This document shows, one piece after another, positions 9,146 through 18,447 of a stretch of 64,000 bases of DNA (its first letter is position 1; every line of letters begins with the position of its first letter). The notes under the pieces were generated by a model that made no database searches, was not told the origin of the DNA, and saw only the letters and a program-made list of their open reading frames with translations. A program made the position numbers and the translations under genes. The stretch is from Cryomorphaceae bacterium (GTDB taxonomy: Bacteria > Bacteroidota > Bacteroidia > Flavobacteriales > Schleiferiaceae): positions 1 through 64,000 of the forward strand of contig JAHEGI010000003.1 in the NCBI GenBank assembly GCA_024639785.1, in the 5' to 3' direction.

Positions 9146-11677
9146 ATGGCGGACGCTGAACGTATTATTCCAATAAACATTGAGGAGGAGATGAAGAGCT
9201 CCTACATCGACTATTCGATGTCGGTGATTGTCTCTCGTGCCCTTCCTGATGTACGCGATGGCCTCAAGCCGGTGCATCGCCGTGTCCTGTATGGAATGAA
9301 TGAGATGGGAAATTTCTCCTCTCGAGCTTATAAAAAATCAGCCTTGGTCGTAGGTGAGGTGATGGGTAAATTCCACCCACACGGTGACTCCGCGATCTAC
9401 GATACGGCGGTGCGTATGGCCCAGAACTGGTCTTTGCGCTACATGTTGATTGATGGCCAAGGAAACTTTGGCTCGGTGGATGGAGACTCTCCCGCAGCTA
9501 TGCGTTACACCGAGATTCGGATGCGCAAGATTACCGAAGAGATGGTCAAGGACATCGACAAAGAAACGGTCGATTTTAAACTGAATTATGATGATTCTCG
9601 CCAGGAGCCTACAGTGCTTCCCACGAGAATCCCTGCGTTGCTTGTCAATGGAGCATCAGGTATCGCGGTGGGTATGGCGACGAACATGCCCCCCCACAAC
9701 TTGACAGAAACGATCAATGCCACTATCGCATATGTGGACAACCCTGAGATTGATGTAGATGGCTTGATGCAATATGTCAAGGCGCCAGACTTTCCGACTG
9801 GGGGTATTATTTATGGCTATGATGGCGTGCGAGAAGCCTTCCATACCGGACGTGGCCGCGTCGTTGTTCGCGCTCGCGCGACCATTGAAGAAGTGAACGG
9901 TCGGGACTGCATTATCGTCTCTGAGATCCCGTATCAGGTCAACAAGGCGGAAATGATCAAGAAAACGGCAGAGTTGGTCAATGACAAAAAGCTTGAAGGA
10001 ATTAGCGACATCCGAGACGAGTCCGATCGGAACGGCATGCGCGTGGTGTATGTGCTGAAGCGCGATGCGGTGCCAAATGTCGTTTTGAACAAGTTGTACA
10101 AATACACGCAGTTGCAGAGCAGCTTTAGTGTGAATAACGTGGCCTTGGTGGCGGGTCGTCCCGCGACCTTGAATTTGCGCGAAATGATTCACTACTTCGT
10201 GGAGCATCGTCACGAGGTGGTCGTTCGTCGAACGAAGTACGAATTGAGTCAAGCGGAGAAGCGCGCGCACGTGCTCGAAGGACTTTTGATTGCGATTGAC
10301 CACCTAGATGCGGTGATTGCCTTGATTCGCGGATCTAAGACGGTCGATGACGCAAAGGAAGGCTTGATGAAGGAGTTTGGTTTGTCCGAAATCCAGTCCA
10401 AAGCCATTTTGGAATTGCGTCTTCAAAAATTGACCGGCCTAGAGCGTGATAAAATCAAAGCGGAATTCAATGAGTTGATGGAGCAGATTGCGTATTTCAA
10501 GCGCATCCTTAGCGAAAAAGACTTGCGCATGAGCATCATCAAAGAAGAGTTGGTGGAGGTGCGTGACAAGTATGGCGATGAGCGACGTTCTGAAATTGAA
10601 TATGCCGGTGGGGATATGCGCATCGAGGATATGATTGCCGACGAAGATGTAGTCATCACCATCTCTCACTTGGGTTACGTCAAGCGTACCCCTTTAACTG
10701 AGTATCGCACGCAGAGTAGAGGAGGAGTGGGGTCTCGTGGAGCCACCACACGCGACGAGGACTTTATTGAACACGTATTTGTAGCGTCCAATCACAACTA
10801 TCTGTTGTTCTTCACGGAGCAAGGACGTTGTTTCTGGCTGCGCGTATTTGAAATCCCTGAGGGAAATCGGACGAGCAAGGGTAAAGCCATCGTGAACTTG
10901 ATTAATATCCCCCAAGATGATAAGGTCCGTGCCTTCATTAATACAAAGGACATCAAGGACGAAGAGTACGTGAATTCGCACTACGTGGTGCTTTGCACGA
11001 CGAAGGGAATTATCAAGAAGACCACCCTAGAGGCCTACAGCCGCCCGCGTGTCAATGGAATTAATGCGATCACTGTTCGTGAAGGCGACCAGCTGTTGGA
11101 AGCGCGTTTAACTACCGGCTCCATGGAAATCTTGATGGCGGTAGGGTCTGGTAAGGCGATTCGCTTCCCTGAAGAGAAGGTTCGTCCGATGGGTCGGAAC
11201 GCATCTGGCGTTCGTGCCATGTCGCTGGACACGGACAACGACATTGTCGTGGGAATGGTCTGCACCGACAGTGATCAGGAATCCATCCTGGTTGTCAGTG
11301 AAAATGGATACGGCAAGCGTACCCTCGTAGAAGATTATCGGGTGACTAACCGTGGCGGTAAAGGGGTTAAAACGTTGAGTATCACGGAGAAGACGGGAAG
11401 TTTGGTTGCGATCAAAGTAGTCACTGACGAGGACGACTTGATGATTACCACCAAAAATGGCATTATGATTCGGATGGAAATGAAAGAGATCCGGGTCATG
11501 GGCCGCGCCACACAAGGCGTCCGTGTCATCAACTTAAAATCTGGAGTGGTGATTTCATCCGTGGCGAAAGTGCCTCATCAAGAAGATGAAGAGGTGGTGG
11601 ACATCACGGGAGAAGCAACGGAAGTCCAAGCGGAAGGAGCCGGGGAGAGCCCAGCAGCGGAGCAAGGCGCAGAATAA
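9146..11677 (+). CDS. gyrA: DNA gyrase subunit A
   Basis: GyrA cleaves and religates DNA in the GyrA2B2 gyrase that adds negative supercoils. The catalytic Tyr121 lies in AAMRYTEIRM. The quinolone-determining region reads HPHGDSAIYDT with Ser82 and Asp86, the residues of the sensitive state. The C-terminal wrapping domain has the repeated blades (VVGMVCTDSDQ, LVVSENGYGKRT, MITTKNGIMIRM). The GyrA box appears as QSRGGVG, close to the QRRGGKG form, which favours GyrA over ParC. The C-terminus is acidic and Ala/Glu rich. The protein is 843 residues. The clpC-gyrA-TPR order is familiar in Bacteroidota. Confidence 0.95.
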   Translation: MADAERIIPINIEEEMKSSYIDYSMSVIVSRALPDVRDGLKPVHRRVLYGMNEMGNFSSRAYKKSALVVGEVMGKFHPHGDSAIYDTAVRMAQNWSLRYMLIDGQGNFGSVDGDSPAAMRYTEIRMRKITEEMVKDIDKETVDFKLNYDDSRQEPTVLPTRIPALLVNGASGIAVGMATNMPPHNLTETINATIAYVDNPEIDVDGLMQYVKAPDFPTGGIIYGYDGVREAFHTGRGRVVVRARATIEEVNGRDCIIVSEIPYQVNKAEMIKKTAELVNDKKLEGISDIRDESDRNGMRVVYVLKRDAVPNVVLNKLYKYTQLQSSFSVNNVALVAGRPATLNLREMIHYFVEHRHEVVVRRTKYELSQAEKRAHVLEGLLIAIDHLDAVIALIRGSKTVDDAKEGLMKEFGLSEIQSKAILELRLQKLTGLERDKIKAEFNELMEQIAYFKRILSEKDLRMSIIKEELVEVRDKYGDERRSEIEYAGGDMRIEDMIADEDVVITISHLGYVKRTPLTEYRTQSRGGVGSRGATTRDEDFIEHVFVASNHNYLLFFTEQGRCFWLRVFEIPEGNRTSKGKAIVNLINIPQDDKVRAFINTKDIKDEEYVNSHYVVLCTTKGIIKKTTLEAYSRPRVNGINAITVREGDQLLEARLTTGSMEILMAVGSGKAIRFPEEKVRPMGRNASGVRAMSLDTDNDIVVGMVCTDSDQESILVVSENGYGKRTLVEDYRVTNRGGKGVKTLSITEKTGSLVAIKVVTDEDDLMITTKNGIMIRMEMKEIRVMGRATQGVRVINLKSGVVISSVAKVPHQEDEEVVDITGEATEVQAEGAGESPAAEQGAE

Positions 11678-11698
11678 TGCGCTAACTTTCTAATCAAA

Positions 11699-11730
11699 CG
11701 CCCGGCCCTAACAGGTCGGGCGTTATCTTT
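11699..11730 (+). terminator. gyrA terminator
   Basis: A nine-pair stem CGCCCGGCC/GGTCGGGCG (one G-T pair) with a six-base loop is followed by TTATCTTT. The T-run is short and also contains the next promoter's -7 element. Confidence 0.75.
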
Positions 11731-11731
11731 G
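11724..11731 (+). promoter_or_regulatory. -7 element of the TPR gene promoter
   Basis: TATCTTTG matches TAnnTTTG exactly, 18 bases before the ATG at 11750. It overlaps the T-tail of the gyrA terminator, so termination and new initiation are packed into the same few bases. Confidence 0.65.
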
Positions 11732-11749
11732 TCCCATATATCTAATTCT

Positions 11750-13039
11750 ATGAAAACGACTGCATTCTTTGGAGCTATGGTGTTGTCCATCTCCATGTTC
11801 GCCCAGGCACCGAGCGTTTCGAGTGCCAAAATCGCCATGGATCGTGGAGATCTAACTGAAGCCAAGAAGTACATCGATGAGGCGACGGGTATTATCGAAG
11901 CTCAGCCCGCGGCAGAGCAGAATCCTAAGCTGATGCCGAAGTATTATGCGTACCGTGGTCAGGTGTATTACAAGCTTTTTCAAGATAAGGCTTTGACGAA
12001 GCCTGAATACCTGGATGAGGCAGCCAAGAGCTTTGCGGACTGTATCGCCTTTGAAGCGGAAAGCAAGAAGAAGCGCTATTCCAAGGAAGCAGAGGAGTTA
12101 CTCCCGTATATCGCTTCGGATTACATCACCATAGCGGAAGACAATAACTTCAACAAGAACAATAAGGAAACGGCAATAACTGCCTACGAATCAGCATACA
12201 AACTCCGAATGCAATTGGGCACAATGGATACGCTTACGCTGAGTTACATTGGATATTTGTCACAGGATATCAAGAACTACGCCCGTGCGGAGGAAGTATA
12301 TAAGTCCTTGATTCAGATGGACTTTAAAAACATCATGTGGACAGGTATCCTCTTGGAAGATGGCAATCGCTATCCTTTCCCAGACAAGAAGACCTTAGAT
12401 TTTTATATCACCACGGAGCGTGCTGCTGAGCCAAAGCGCTCTGAAAGTATCGCCCATGAGTTCTATGTTCAACTGTTGTGGGTGTACAGCGAAACAGATC
12501 AGCAAGAAGCGTATGATGCCTTGATGAAGGTGGCTCGCGCCAAGTTTCCTAGCAATGACAATCTCTTGAAGATGGAATTGCAGACATTCTTGGACAAAGA
12601 AGACTTTGATGGCGCTCTGGCCAACTTGGAAGAAGCTTTGGTCAGTGACCCCAAAAATGCCTTGTATCTGTACAATGCAGGTTTTATCTACCATCAGAAG
12701 AAAAAGGATGCCGTCAAAGGACGCGAATATTACGTAGCAGCGATGGAAGCGGACGCCAATTATTTGGATGCTGTTTACATGCTGGGCTTGATGCATATCG
12801 ACGAGTCAAACGTGGTGGTCGAGAAAATGAATGCCTTACCTCGTAACGCGAAGAAAGAGTATGACAAGCTCAACGGAGAGAAGGATGCCGAACTGGCCAA
12901 AGCCTTAGTGTTCTTTGAAAAAGCCTACGCGATCAATGCGAAGGACGAAGCAACGTTGCAAGCCTTGCGCGAAGTGTATTACAAGCTTGGCAAATATGAC
13001 GACGCTAAGCGTATTATGGAGGAAATGGGAAATATCTAA
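11750..13039 (+). CDS. secreted tetratricopeptide repeat protein
   Basis: This 429-residue protein opens with a signal peptide (MKTTAFFGAMVLSISMFAQ, cleavage after AQ) and is otherwise helical TPR repeats. Examples are AKKYIDEATGIIEA, YARAEEVYKSLIQ, FDGALANLEEALVSDPKNALYLYNAGFIY and ALVFFEKAYAINAKD. Such proteins usually scaffold complexes in the periplasm or at the outer membrane; the partner is unknown. The start at 11750 is set by the signal peptide and the promoter. It is transcribed alone between its promoter and a strong terminator. The position behind gyrA is common in Bacteroidota. Confidence 0.85.
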   Translation: MKTTAFFGAMVLSISMFAQAPSVSSAKIAMDRGDLTEAKKYIDEATGIIEAQPAAEQNPKLMPKYYAYRGQVYYKLFQDKALTKPEYLDEAAKSFADCIAFEAESKKKRYSKEAEELLPYIASDYITIAEDNNFNKNNKETAITAYESAYKLRMQLGTMDTLTLSYIGYLSQDIKNYARAEEVYKSLIQMDFKNIMWTGILLEDGNRYPFPDKKTLDFYITTERAAEPKRSESIAHEFYVQLLWVYSETDQQEAYDALMKVARAKFPSNDNLLKMELQTFLDKEDFDGALANLEEALVSDPKNALYLYNAGFIYHQKKKDAVKGREYYVAAMEADANYLDAVYMLGLMHIDESNVVVEKMNALPRNAKKEYDKLNGEKDAELAKALVFFEKAYAINAKDEATLQALREVYYKLGKYDDAKRIMEEMGNI

Positions 13040-13060
13040 TCCTAGTTTTAACTTATTTAG

Positions 13061-13091
13061 AAAACGCGCTCCAATCGGGGCGCGTTTTTTT
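13061..13091 (+). terminator. Rho-independent terminator of the TPR gene
   Basis: A twelve-pair stem (13061-13072 with 13077-13088) closes on an AATC loop and runs into a block of seven Ts. Confidence 0.9.
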
Positions 13092-13317
13092 ATTTGGGTG
13101 ATCTGGATTTCTTCATGTATCGGCTCGGTTAAGAAGTGGTGGGTCGGCATGGAATGTCAGGATGTTTTAAATTGTTAGTTAACATAATATATATTATGGG
13201 CGAATTGATTTGATTCGAATTCAGCCCTGAATGTTGCACGATGGCTTCTTGCGTGGAATTCTTGCCCATCCCGATGGAATCCTCCTTCTGTAGCGCGGAT
13301 CACGCCTTGACCGTCCT
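13092..13317. other. gene-poor spacer downstream of dnaE2-like gene
   Basis: No convincing gene is present. A perfect AT-rich 16-bp palindrome lies at 13183-13198. On the minus strand a 42-codon open frame with a GTG start (13303) runs to 13175, just after the dnaE2-like stop and in another frame. It has no recognisable motif and I do not call it a gene. Confidence 0.5.
13183..13198. repeat. perfect 16-bp palindrome
   Basis: CATAATATATATTATG is fully self-complementary. It could be a protein-binding site, a cruciform or a weak bidirectional stop; with no T-run it is not a typical terminator. Confidence 0.6.
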
Positions 13318-16300
13318 CTATGAAGGCAATCGCTTAACCGAAGGATTGCTGGGTCTGCGTCGCGGAATTTGAATCACAGGATGTCCAAGTCCCGCATCGG
13401 CATAGCGTGGATCAGCCACCATTGGGCAACGCTCTACATGCTCAACTTCTAAGCTGAGATAACCATGTTCGGACTGAACTCTGCCCTGCAGTATGTATAC
13501 ACCGCGATCTTTAAGGGCAAAGCGTCGCACGGCAGGTGGAAAATGCACACTGTCGAATAGATCTCCATTGAATTCCTGAAAGGTTCCAAACTGCATGTGT
13601 TCGCCTTTGACGGTCTTGCTGTTTTTGACGGCAACCACATAGCCTAGCGCCTGTATGGTTTGGCCCAAATGCTTTTTCCACTGCGTCACGCGGGTAAAAG
13701 GCTTGCCTTGCCAGCCTGTGAATAAATCAAAGGGATGTCCGAGGCTAAAGCCAAATAGTTCTAATTGATCGTAGGCATCGTCCAAAATATGCTGAGAGAG
13801 TTCAGGCAGCGTAAACATCCGTGTGGGAGCTTCAAAAAGCGATAGGCTCGGTGCGGCCTGGGGCTTGTGTCCGAGGCGATGATGAGCTTCCCACAAAAGG
13901 GCTCTTTTTGCTTGCTGTGTAAAGCGGAATGCGCCAGCTCGAATCAGTAAAAGCAGGGATTCCATGGGGATAGGATGCTCTGCGCGGTGCATTCGATCAA
14001 TGAAGGTTGCTAAGGAGGAAAACGATCCTTGACGCGAACGCTCCTGGACGATGCTGTGGCAAAACCCTATGTCCATGCTTGAAATGCGCTCCATGCCAAG
14101 CAGAATGCGCTTTTCTCCGATGAGGCTTGTCGTAACCCTTCCCTCGTTGACACATGGGGCTTCGACAAGCGCGCCGTGTCGCCGCGCCTCATGGAGATAA
14201 AACTCCGCTCGGTAAAATCCTCCGCCATTATTGACAGTGGCCACGAGGTACTCCAAGGGAAAGTGAGCCTTTAGGTAGAGGCTTTGAAAGCTTTCTACGG
14301 CATAGGAAGCGGAATGCCCCTTCGCAAAGGCATAGCCTGCAAAACTTTCAATTTGCCGCCATATTTCTCGGGCATCCGCATCTGGATATCCCCGGCTTCG
14401 ACAATTGGTAAAGAACTGCTGTTCTACCGCCAAAAACTCCTCTCGAGATCGGTATTTGCCCGACATACCTCGGCGTAGCACATCTGCTTCGGCTAAGCTG
14501 AGTCCTGCATAATAATGGGCTACGCGGATAACATCTTCTTGGTAGACCATGACGCCGTAGGTTTCGGGCATAATGTCCAATAAAATTGGGTGCGCCTGCG
14601 CCCGTTTCTCGGGATAACGATGCCGTTCAATGTATTCGCGCATCATGCCCGATTGCGCAACGCCTGGGCGAATGACAGAACTGGCGGCGACTAGCTCAAG
14701 GTAATTGCTGGTTTGCAGCTTATACATAAGCATGCGCATAGCGGGGGACTCTACATAAAAGCATCCCATCGCGCCACCGTTTCTGAGGAGCGCCAAGCTT
14801 TTAGGATCTGTTTTGAAACGCCCCACGTCGTGTATGTCGAGTTGGGCTACTTCTGCGGGCTTGCTTTCCTTAAGGATGGTGATGCATTCGGAGATTTTAC
14901 TGAGTCCTCGCTGTCCCAGGATATCAAATTTGTGTAGGCCAACATCTTCGGCTGTATACATGTCAAAATCCACGGTGGGAAAGCCTTTGGGTGGTAAAAA
15001 CGTGGTCGAAAAGGCATGCAGCGGCTCCTGTGCAATCAAAATACCCCCGGAGTGAATACTCATCCGATTTGGGAGGCCATGGAGTCGATGCGCATATTGT
15101 AGTAGACGCTGGGTGCTTTCGTCCCCTGCGGGGATCTTTCCGTCGGCAATGGCATCAATTTCAAACTTTGGCAAGCCGAAGACCTTGCCTAGTTCACGCA
15201 CCACCGCGCGATATTGAAATGTGTTGCAGGCGCCAAGTAAGGCCGTATGTGGAAAGCGTTTAAAAATGTATGCTGTCAGGTGTTGGCGGTCTCGCCACGA
15301 AAAATCTAAGTCAAAATCAGGCGGAGACTGTCGATAGAGGTTGATGAATCGTTCAAAATAGAGATCGAGCTCAATGGGGTCGACATTGGTAATTTTTAGC
15401 AAGTAGGCCACGATGCTGTTGGCGCCACTGCCGCGCCCCACATAGAAATACGACTGTTTCTGCGCGTAGCGAACGATGTCCCAGTTAATTAAGAAATATG
15501 CGGTAAAAGCTTTTTCTTGAATGATTTGAAGTTCTTTTTCTAGGCGTTCATGGACTGCGCGACTCGCATGGGGGTAGCGGTGCGGAATGGCGTCCAGGCA
15601 CAGGTGTCTAAGGAGGTTCTGGTCTTTGAGGCTGGAACCTGTATAGGTTTGTTGGTTTTTTCCCCCACTCCCCTTTCCCAGTTGCGCATCCCATGGCGCT
15701 AGGCTGGCAAGGAACTCCTGCCCCTGAGTCCAGAGTCGCTTTGAAAAGCGCGTAGCTAGGCTTTGTGCATCTTCCCAGCGATGGGCGTTGGGTAGGTGGT
15801 CGTTTGGTGTCAATTTGCTTAGTACGGTATTGAGCTCCATGGCTCGAAGCAGCCGATGGCTATTGAAGTCGCCCGTCCCGCGGAAGGCCATGGTTCCCCA
15901 GGCTAGGCAGCGTTGGGGTTCAGGGTGTCGCTCTGCGCGGCGCTGTTCACTTTCTTCAATGCCGATCCACTCGTCCGCGCGGAGCCTCCGCTCCGGCGCT
16001 CGTGCCAGCGGATAGATGGTTCGAACATCCATAAGTTGAGGAAGGTCTTCAATCTGTCGGGGTCGTGCCTGGCTAAGCCAGGCGTTGATTTGCTGGAAAC
16101 CCAAGGGGCTTTCGGGCATTAAAACAGCCATGCGAATTCCGCCAATCCGTAGGTCTACAGCGGGCTGTATGGGCAACTTAGCGAGCTGAAGGCTAGGCAG
16201 GATTCCCGCCGTGCCATTGATTTCCGCTAGTATTAGAGGGTTACAGCCGTGCATTTCCGCGAGGCTTAGGACGTCTTTGGGTTCCAGCACTCCAAATCGG

Positions 16301-16329
16301 AAGCTGTACGCCGTGTGGCTGAGTATCAT
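13318..16329 (-). CDS. DnaE2-like (error-prone) DNA polymerase III alpha subunit
   Basis: This C-family DNA polymerase of 1003 residues is likely a translesion subunit. The catalytic centre is intact: PDFDLDF with Asp340 and Asp342, and HKFDILG with Asp469. The fingers block (ETYGVMVYQEDVIRVAHYYAG, ADVLRRGMSGK), the AFAKGHSASYA helix-hairpin region and a C-terminal OB fold follow. The N-terminal PHP domain has lost its metal ligands: SHTAYSF replaces HxH and LILAEIN replaces the TDH motif. The length and lack of a long C-terminal tau-binding region resemble DnaE2/ImuC rather than replicative DnaE. It follows the SRAP gene by 3 bases, in a cassette with DinB and a LexA-like repressor. No imuA gene is nearby. 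Confidence 0.88.
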   Translation of the reverse strand: MILSHTAYSFRFGVLEPKDVLSLAEMHGCNPLILAEINGTAGILPSLQLAKLPIQPAVDLRIGGIRMAVLMPESPLGFQQINAWLSQARPRQIEDLPQLMDVRTIYPLARAPERRLRADEWIGIEESEQRRAERHPEPQRCLAWGTMAFRGTGDFNSHRLLRAMELNTVLSKLTPNDHLPNAHRWEDAQSLATRFSKRLWTQGQEFLASLAPWDAQLGKGSGGKNQQTYTGSSLKDQNLLRHLCLDAIPHRYPHASRAVHERLEKELQIIQEKAFTAYFLINWDIVRYAQKQSYFYVGRGSGANSIVAYLLKITNVDPIELDLYFERFINLYRQSPPDFDLDFSWRDRQHLTAYIFKRFPHTALLGACNTFQYRAVVRELGKVFGLPKFEIDAIADGKIPAGDESTQRLLQYAHRLHGLPNRMSIHSGGILIAQEPLHAFSTTFLPPKGFPTVDFDMYTAEDVGLHKFDILGQRGLSKISECITILKESKPAEVAQLDIHDVGRFKTDPKSLALLRNGGAMGCFYVESPAMRMLMYKLQTSNYLELVAASSVIRPGVAQSGMMREYIERHRYPEKRAQAHPILLDIMPETYGVMVYQEDVIRVAHYYAGLSLAEADVLRRGMSGKYRSREEFLAVEQQFFTNCRSRGYPDADAREIWRQIESFAGYAFAKGHSASYAVESFQSLYLKAHFPLEYLVATVNNGGGFYRAEFYLHEARRHGALVEAPCVNEGRVTTSLIGEKRILLGMERISSMDIGFCHSIVQERSRQGSFSSLATFIDRMHRAEHPIPMESLLLLIRAGAFRFTQQAKRALLWEAHHRLGHKPQAAPSLSLFEAPTRMFTLPELSQHILDDAYDQLELFGFSLGHPFDLFTGWQGKPFTRVTQWKKHLGQTIQALGYVVAVKNSKTVKGEHMQFGTFQEFNGDLFDSVHFPPAVRRFALKDRGVYILQGRVQSEHGYLSLEVEHVERCPMVADPRYADAGLGHPVIQIPRRRPSNPSVKRLPS

Positions 16330-16332
16330 GAT

Positions 16333-17112
16333 TTAGGAGGGGCGCATGCCCTCTAGGCGCAGGTCACTTTTGCTTTCGTACTCTTCTTCGCTAAATAGGC
16401 GTTCCCCAATGGGTAGAAGGGTTTTGACGTCTTTGTTGCGCGGGTTTTTAATGGCGGCAGATATGGGATAAGCGTTTAAGCGCTCTCCTGGATAGGGTTG
16501 CAAAAGCTCAGTAATATCGGATAGGTCGCTGTCAAGCGAAAGCCAGTCGCGCTCCGCGTCCCGTGGGATTATGACGGGAGATCGGTGGTGGCGTATCCGC
16601 TGTGTTACACTATTTGCCGCAGCTGTGATGATGGCAAAAGAGCGAATGAGTTCTCCGCTTGTGGGGTTCTGCCATTCATCCCAGATTCCGGCAAAGGCAA
16701 AGGGGCGCTCTTGTTTTCGAAGGTAGACCAGGTAGGGCTCGCTAAGCTTATGGTCTTCTGGGCCCTCGATGAAGGCGTCGGCAAGGACAAGACAGCGTTG
16801 ACTTCGAATAGCCTTGCGGAAGCTGGGCTTTTGGATGATGCCCTTGGCTCCGCGGTATTCTGGGTCGTTTTCGGGATTGTGATCCCCTTCCGCTCGTGCA
16901 TTCAAGAGGCACATGGGCTTTTGTGCCCAGTGAGGCACCAGGCCAAATTGGAACAGCTGAATCTCTCCAGGGCGGTCACTAGCGATTACGGGCGCGCGCT
17001 CGCTCGCCGAAACATTAGGGTTATGAGGGAATAGTTCAGGTTGGGGAACGTGGACGCCAAAGCGCTTTTCAACGACGTCAATCCGGCTTATTTGAACATA
17101 GCGTCCGCACAT
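16333..17112 (-). CDS. SOS response-associated peptidase (SRAP, YedK/HMCES family)
   Basis: SRAP proteins bind abasic sites in single-stranded DNA and form a thiazolidine cross-link through Cys2, shielding the lesion. The 259-residue protein starts MCGRY, so Cys2 becomes N-terminal after Met removal. It keeps NARAEG, the active-site Glu region RCLVLADAFIEGPE (normally GFYEW, so divergent) and the catalytic His in RIRHHRSPVII. The gene is 108 bases after dinB, a gap that contains a perfect palindrome and may hold a second promoter. It is coupled to the DnaE2-like gene, suggesting lesion shielding and bypass act together. That link is inference from context plus the family's known SOS association. 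Confidence 0.92.
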   Translation of the reverse strand: MCGRYVQISRIDVVEKRFGVHVPQPELFPHNPNVSASERAPVIASDRPGEIQLFQFGLVPHWAQKPMCLLNARAEGDHNPENDPEYRGAKGIIQKPSFRKAIRSQRCLVLADAFIEGPEDHKLSEPYLVYLRKQERPFAFAGIWDEWQNPTSGELIRSFAIITAAANSVTQRIRHHRSPVIIPRDAERDWLSLDSDLSDITELLQPYPGERLNAYPISAAIKNPRNKDVKTLLPIGERLFSEEEYESKSDLRLEGMRPS

Positions 17113-17181
17113 AATAGTATTTACTTAATGATTTAAATTAAAGATGTTAAAATACTGGTTTACAATATTATAAATATACCT

Positions 17182-17196
17182 ATAGATATTATCTAT
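17182..17196. promoter_or_regulatory. 15-bp palindrome in the dinB-SRAP gap, candidate operator
   Basis: ATAGATA-T-TATCTAT is a perfect inverted repeat in the AT-rich 108-base gap (17113-17220). It lies about 70-85 bases before the SRAP start. No exact TAnnTTTG is seen there, only near matches such as TAATATTG, so promoter placement is uncertain. Confidence 0.45.
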
Positions 17197-17220
17197 GAGC
17201 TGTTTTGACTCATTTTAGCT

Positions 17221-18432
17221 TTAGGATCTTCGATTGGCAAGCAAGGGTGGCGGCTCTCCATTGAATGGGTTGCCGCGGCCAATAGTTCGGGCCCCTAATC
17301 CATAGGCGCGAACAACCGCACGATCTCCATAGGCGATGCGAATGCGATCCATTGCGGCATAGAGCCGGTCGTTTCGGTCACAGGTTTCAAACAAATGATA
17401 CTGCTCCCCTCCTCCAACGAGCCCACTTAAATGAACGCCGATGAGACGAATCCTCACTCTTCGATCATAGAGGCGTTGAAATAATTCTTTGGCCTTTGGG
17501 ATTAGAATGGCATCTGATGCCGTGTAGGGCATACTGACCTGTTGGCTATGCGTTTGGAAGTCTGCATACCGAATCTTGATTCGCACACAGCTCGTTAGCT
17601 TATGCCCACGACGGAGCTGAAAGGCTAGGTTCTCGACCATGGCCACGAGAATGCTTTGAAGCTTTTCTACATCGGCACTGTCTTGATCAAAGGTGCGCTC
17701 TGTAGAAATTGACTTGCGCTCATTCGTTGCTCGCACGGGGGACTCGTCCAATCCTTGAGCCTTTTCCCAAAGACTTTGCCCTGGCTTTCCAAACACACTG
17801 TAGAGCATGTCTACGGGCATTTCCTGAAGCGTTCCAATGCTCTGAACCCCTAGGTTTCTCAGGGTTTGATAGGTCTTCTCTCCAACCATGGGAATCTTTC
17901 GGACAGACAGAGGCGCAAGAAAACTGCGCTCTGTGCCTAGGTTCACATGGCGTTGGTTATTGGGCTTAGCCTCTCCTGTTGCTACTTTGGAAACGGTTTT
18001 GTTTATAGAAAGGCCAAAGGAAATGGGGAGTCCAGACTCCCGCATGACGCGCTGGCGGAGCTCAGAAGAAAAAGATAGGGCCCCAAAAAAGCGATCCATG
18101 CCGGTTAGATCAGCATAAAATTCATCAATAGAGGCTTTTTCGAGCAAGGGAACCTGCTCTCGAATGATGTCTGTTACTAGCTTGGATTGCTTAGCATAGG
18201 CCGCTGAATTTCCTCGAATGACGACAGCCTCAGGGCATAAGCTTCGCGCCATTCGCATGGGCATAGCGGAACGTATCCCAAATTTTCTCGCTTCATAGCT
18301 ACAGGAAGCCACAACCCCTCGGTCAGAGGTGCCTCCAATAAGAATGGGGCGCCCTTCCAGACGGTGATCCTGCAGGCGTTCGACGGACACGAAAAAACTG
18401 TCCAAGTCCATATGGAGCACGTGGCGTTGCAT
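17221..18432 (-). CDS. dinB: Y-family translesion DNA polymerase (DinB/Pol IV-like)
   Basis: This error-prone polymerase of 403 residues bypasses damaged bases. The first catalytic site is HMDLDSFF, and the second is the SIDEFYADLTG motif that holds the paired acidic residues, so the enzyme should be active (unlike ImuB). Palm and thumb motifs include SCSYEARKFGIRSAMPM, SFGLSINKTVSKVATG, KIPMVGEKT and a helix-hairpin-helix (LRNLGVQSIGTLQEM). A QYHLF near the C-terminal region fits a sliding-clamp motif. The gene lies 15 bases after the S24 repressor gene, which indicates one transcript. Confidence 0.93.
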   Translation of the reverse strand: MQRHVLHMDLDSFFVSVERLQDHRLEGRPILIGGTSDRGVVASCSYEARKFGIRSAMPMRMARSLCPEAVVIRGNSAAYAKQSKLVTDIIREQVPLLEKASIDEFYADLTGMDRFFGALSFSSELRQRVMRESGLPISFGLSINKTVSKVATGEAKPNNQRHVNLGTERSFLAPLSVRKIPMVGEKTYQTLRNLGVQSIGTLQEMPVDMLYSVFGKPGQSLWEKAQGLDESPVRATNERKSISTERTFDQDSADVEKLQSILVAMVENLAFQLRRGHKLTSCVRIKIRYADFQTHSQQVSMPYTASDAILIPKAKELFQRLYDRRVRIRLIGVHLSGLVGGGEQYHLFETCDRNDRLYAAMDRIRIAYGDRAVVRAYGLGARTIGRGNPFNGEPPPLLANRRS

Positions 18433-18447
18433 TGGATTCGGAGCGAA

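Noticed and set aside
9146-11677. possibility that the gyrA call is really parC
   Set aside because: The QSRGGVG box, six-blade C-terminal domain and clpC neighbour favour GyrA. A genome-wide comparison would settle it.
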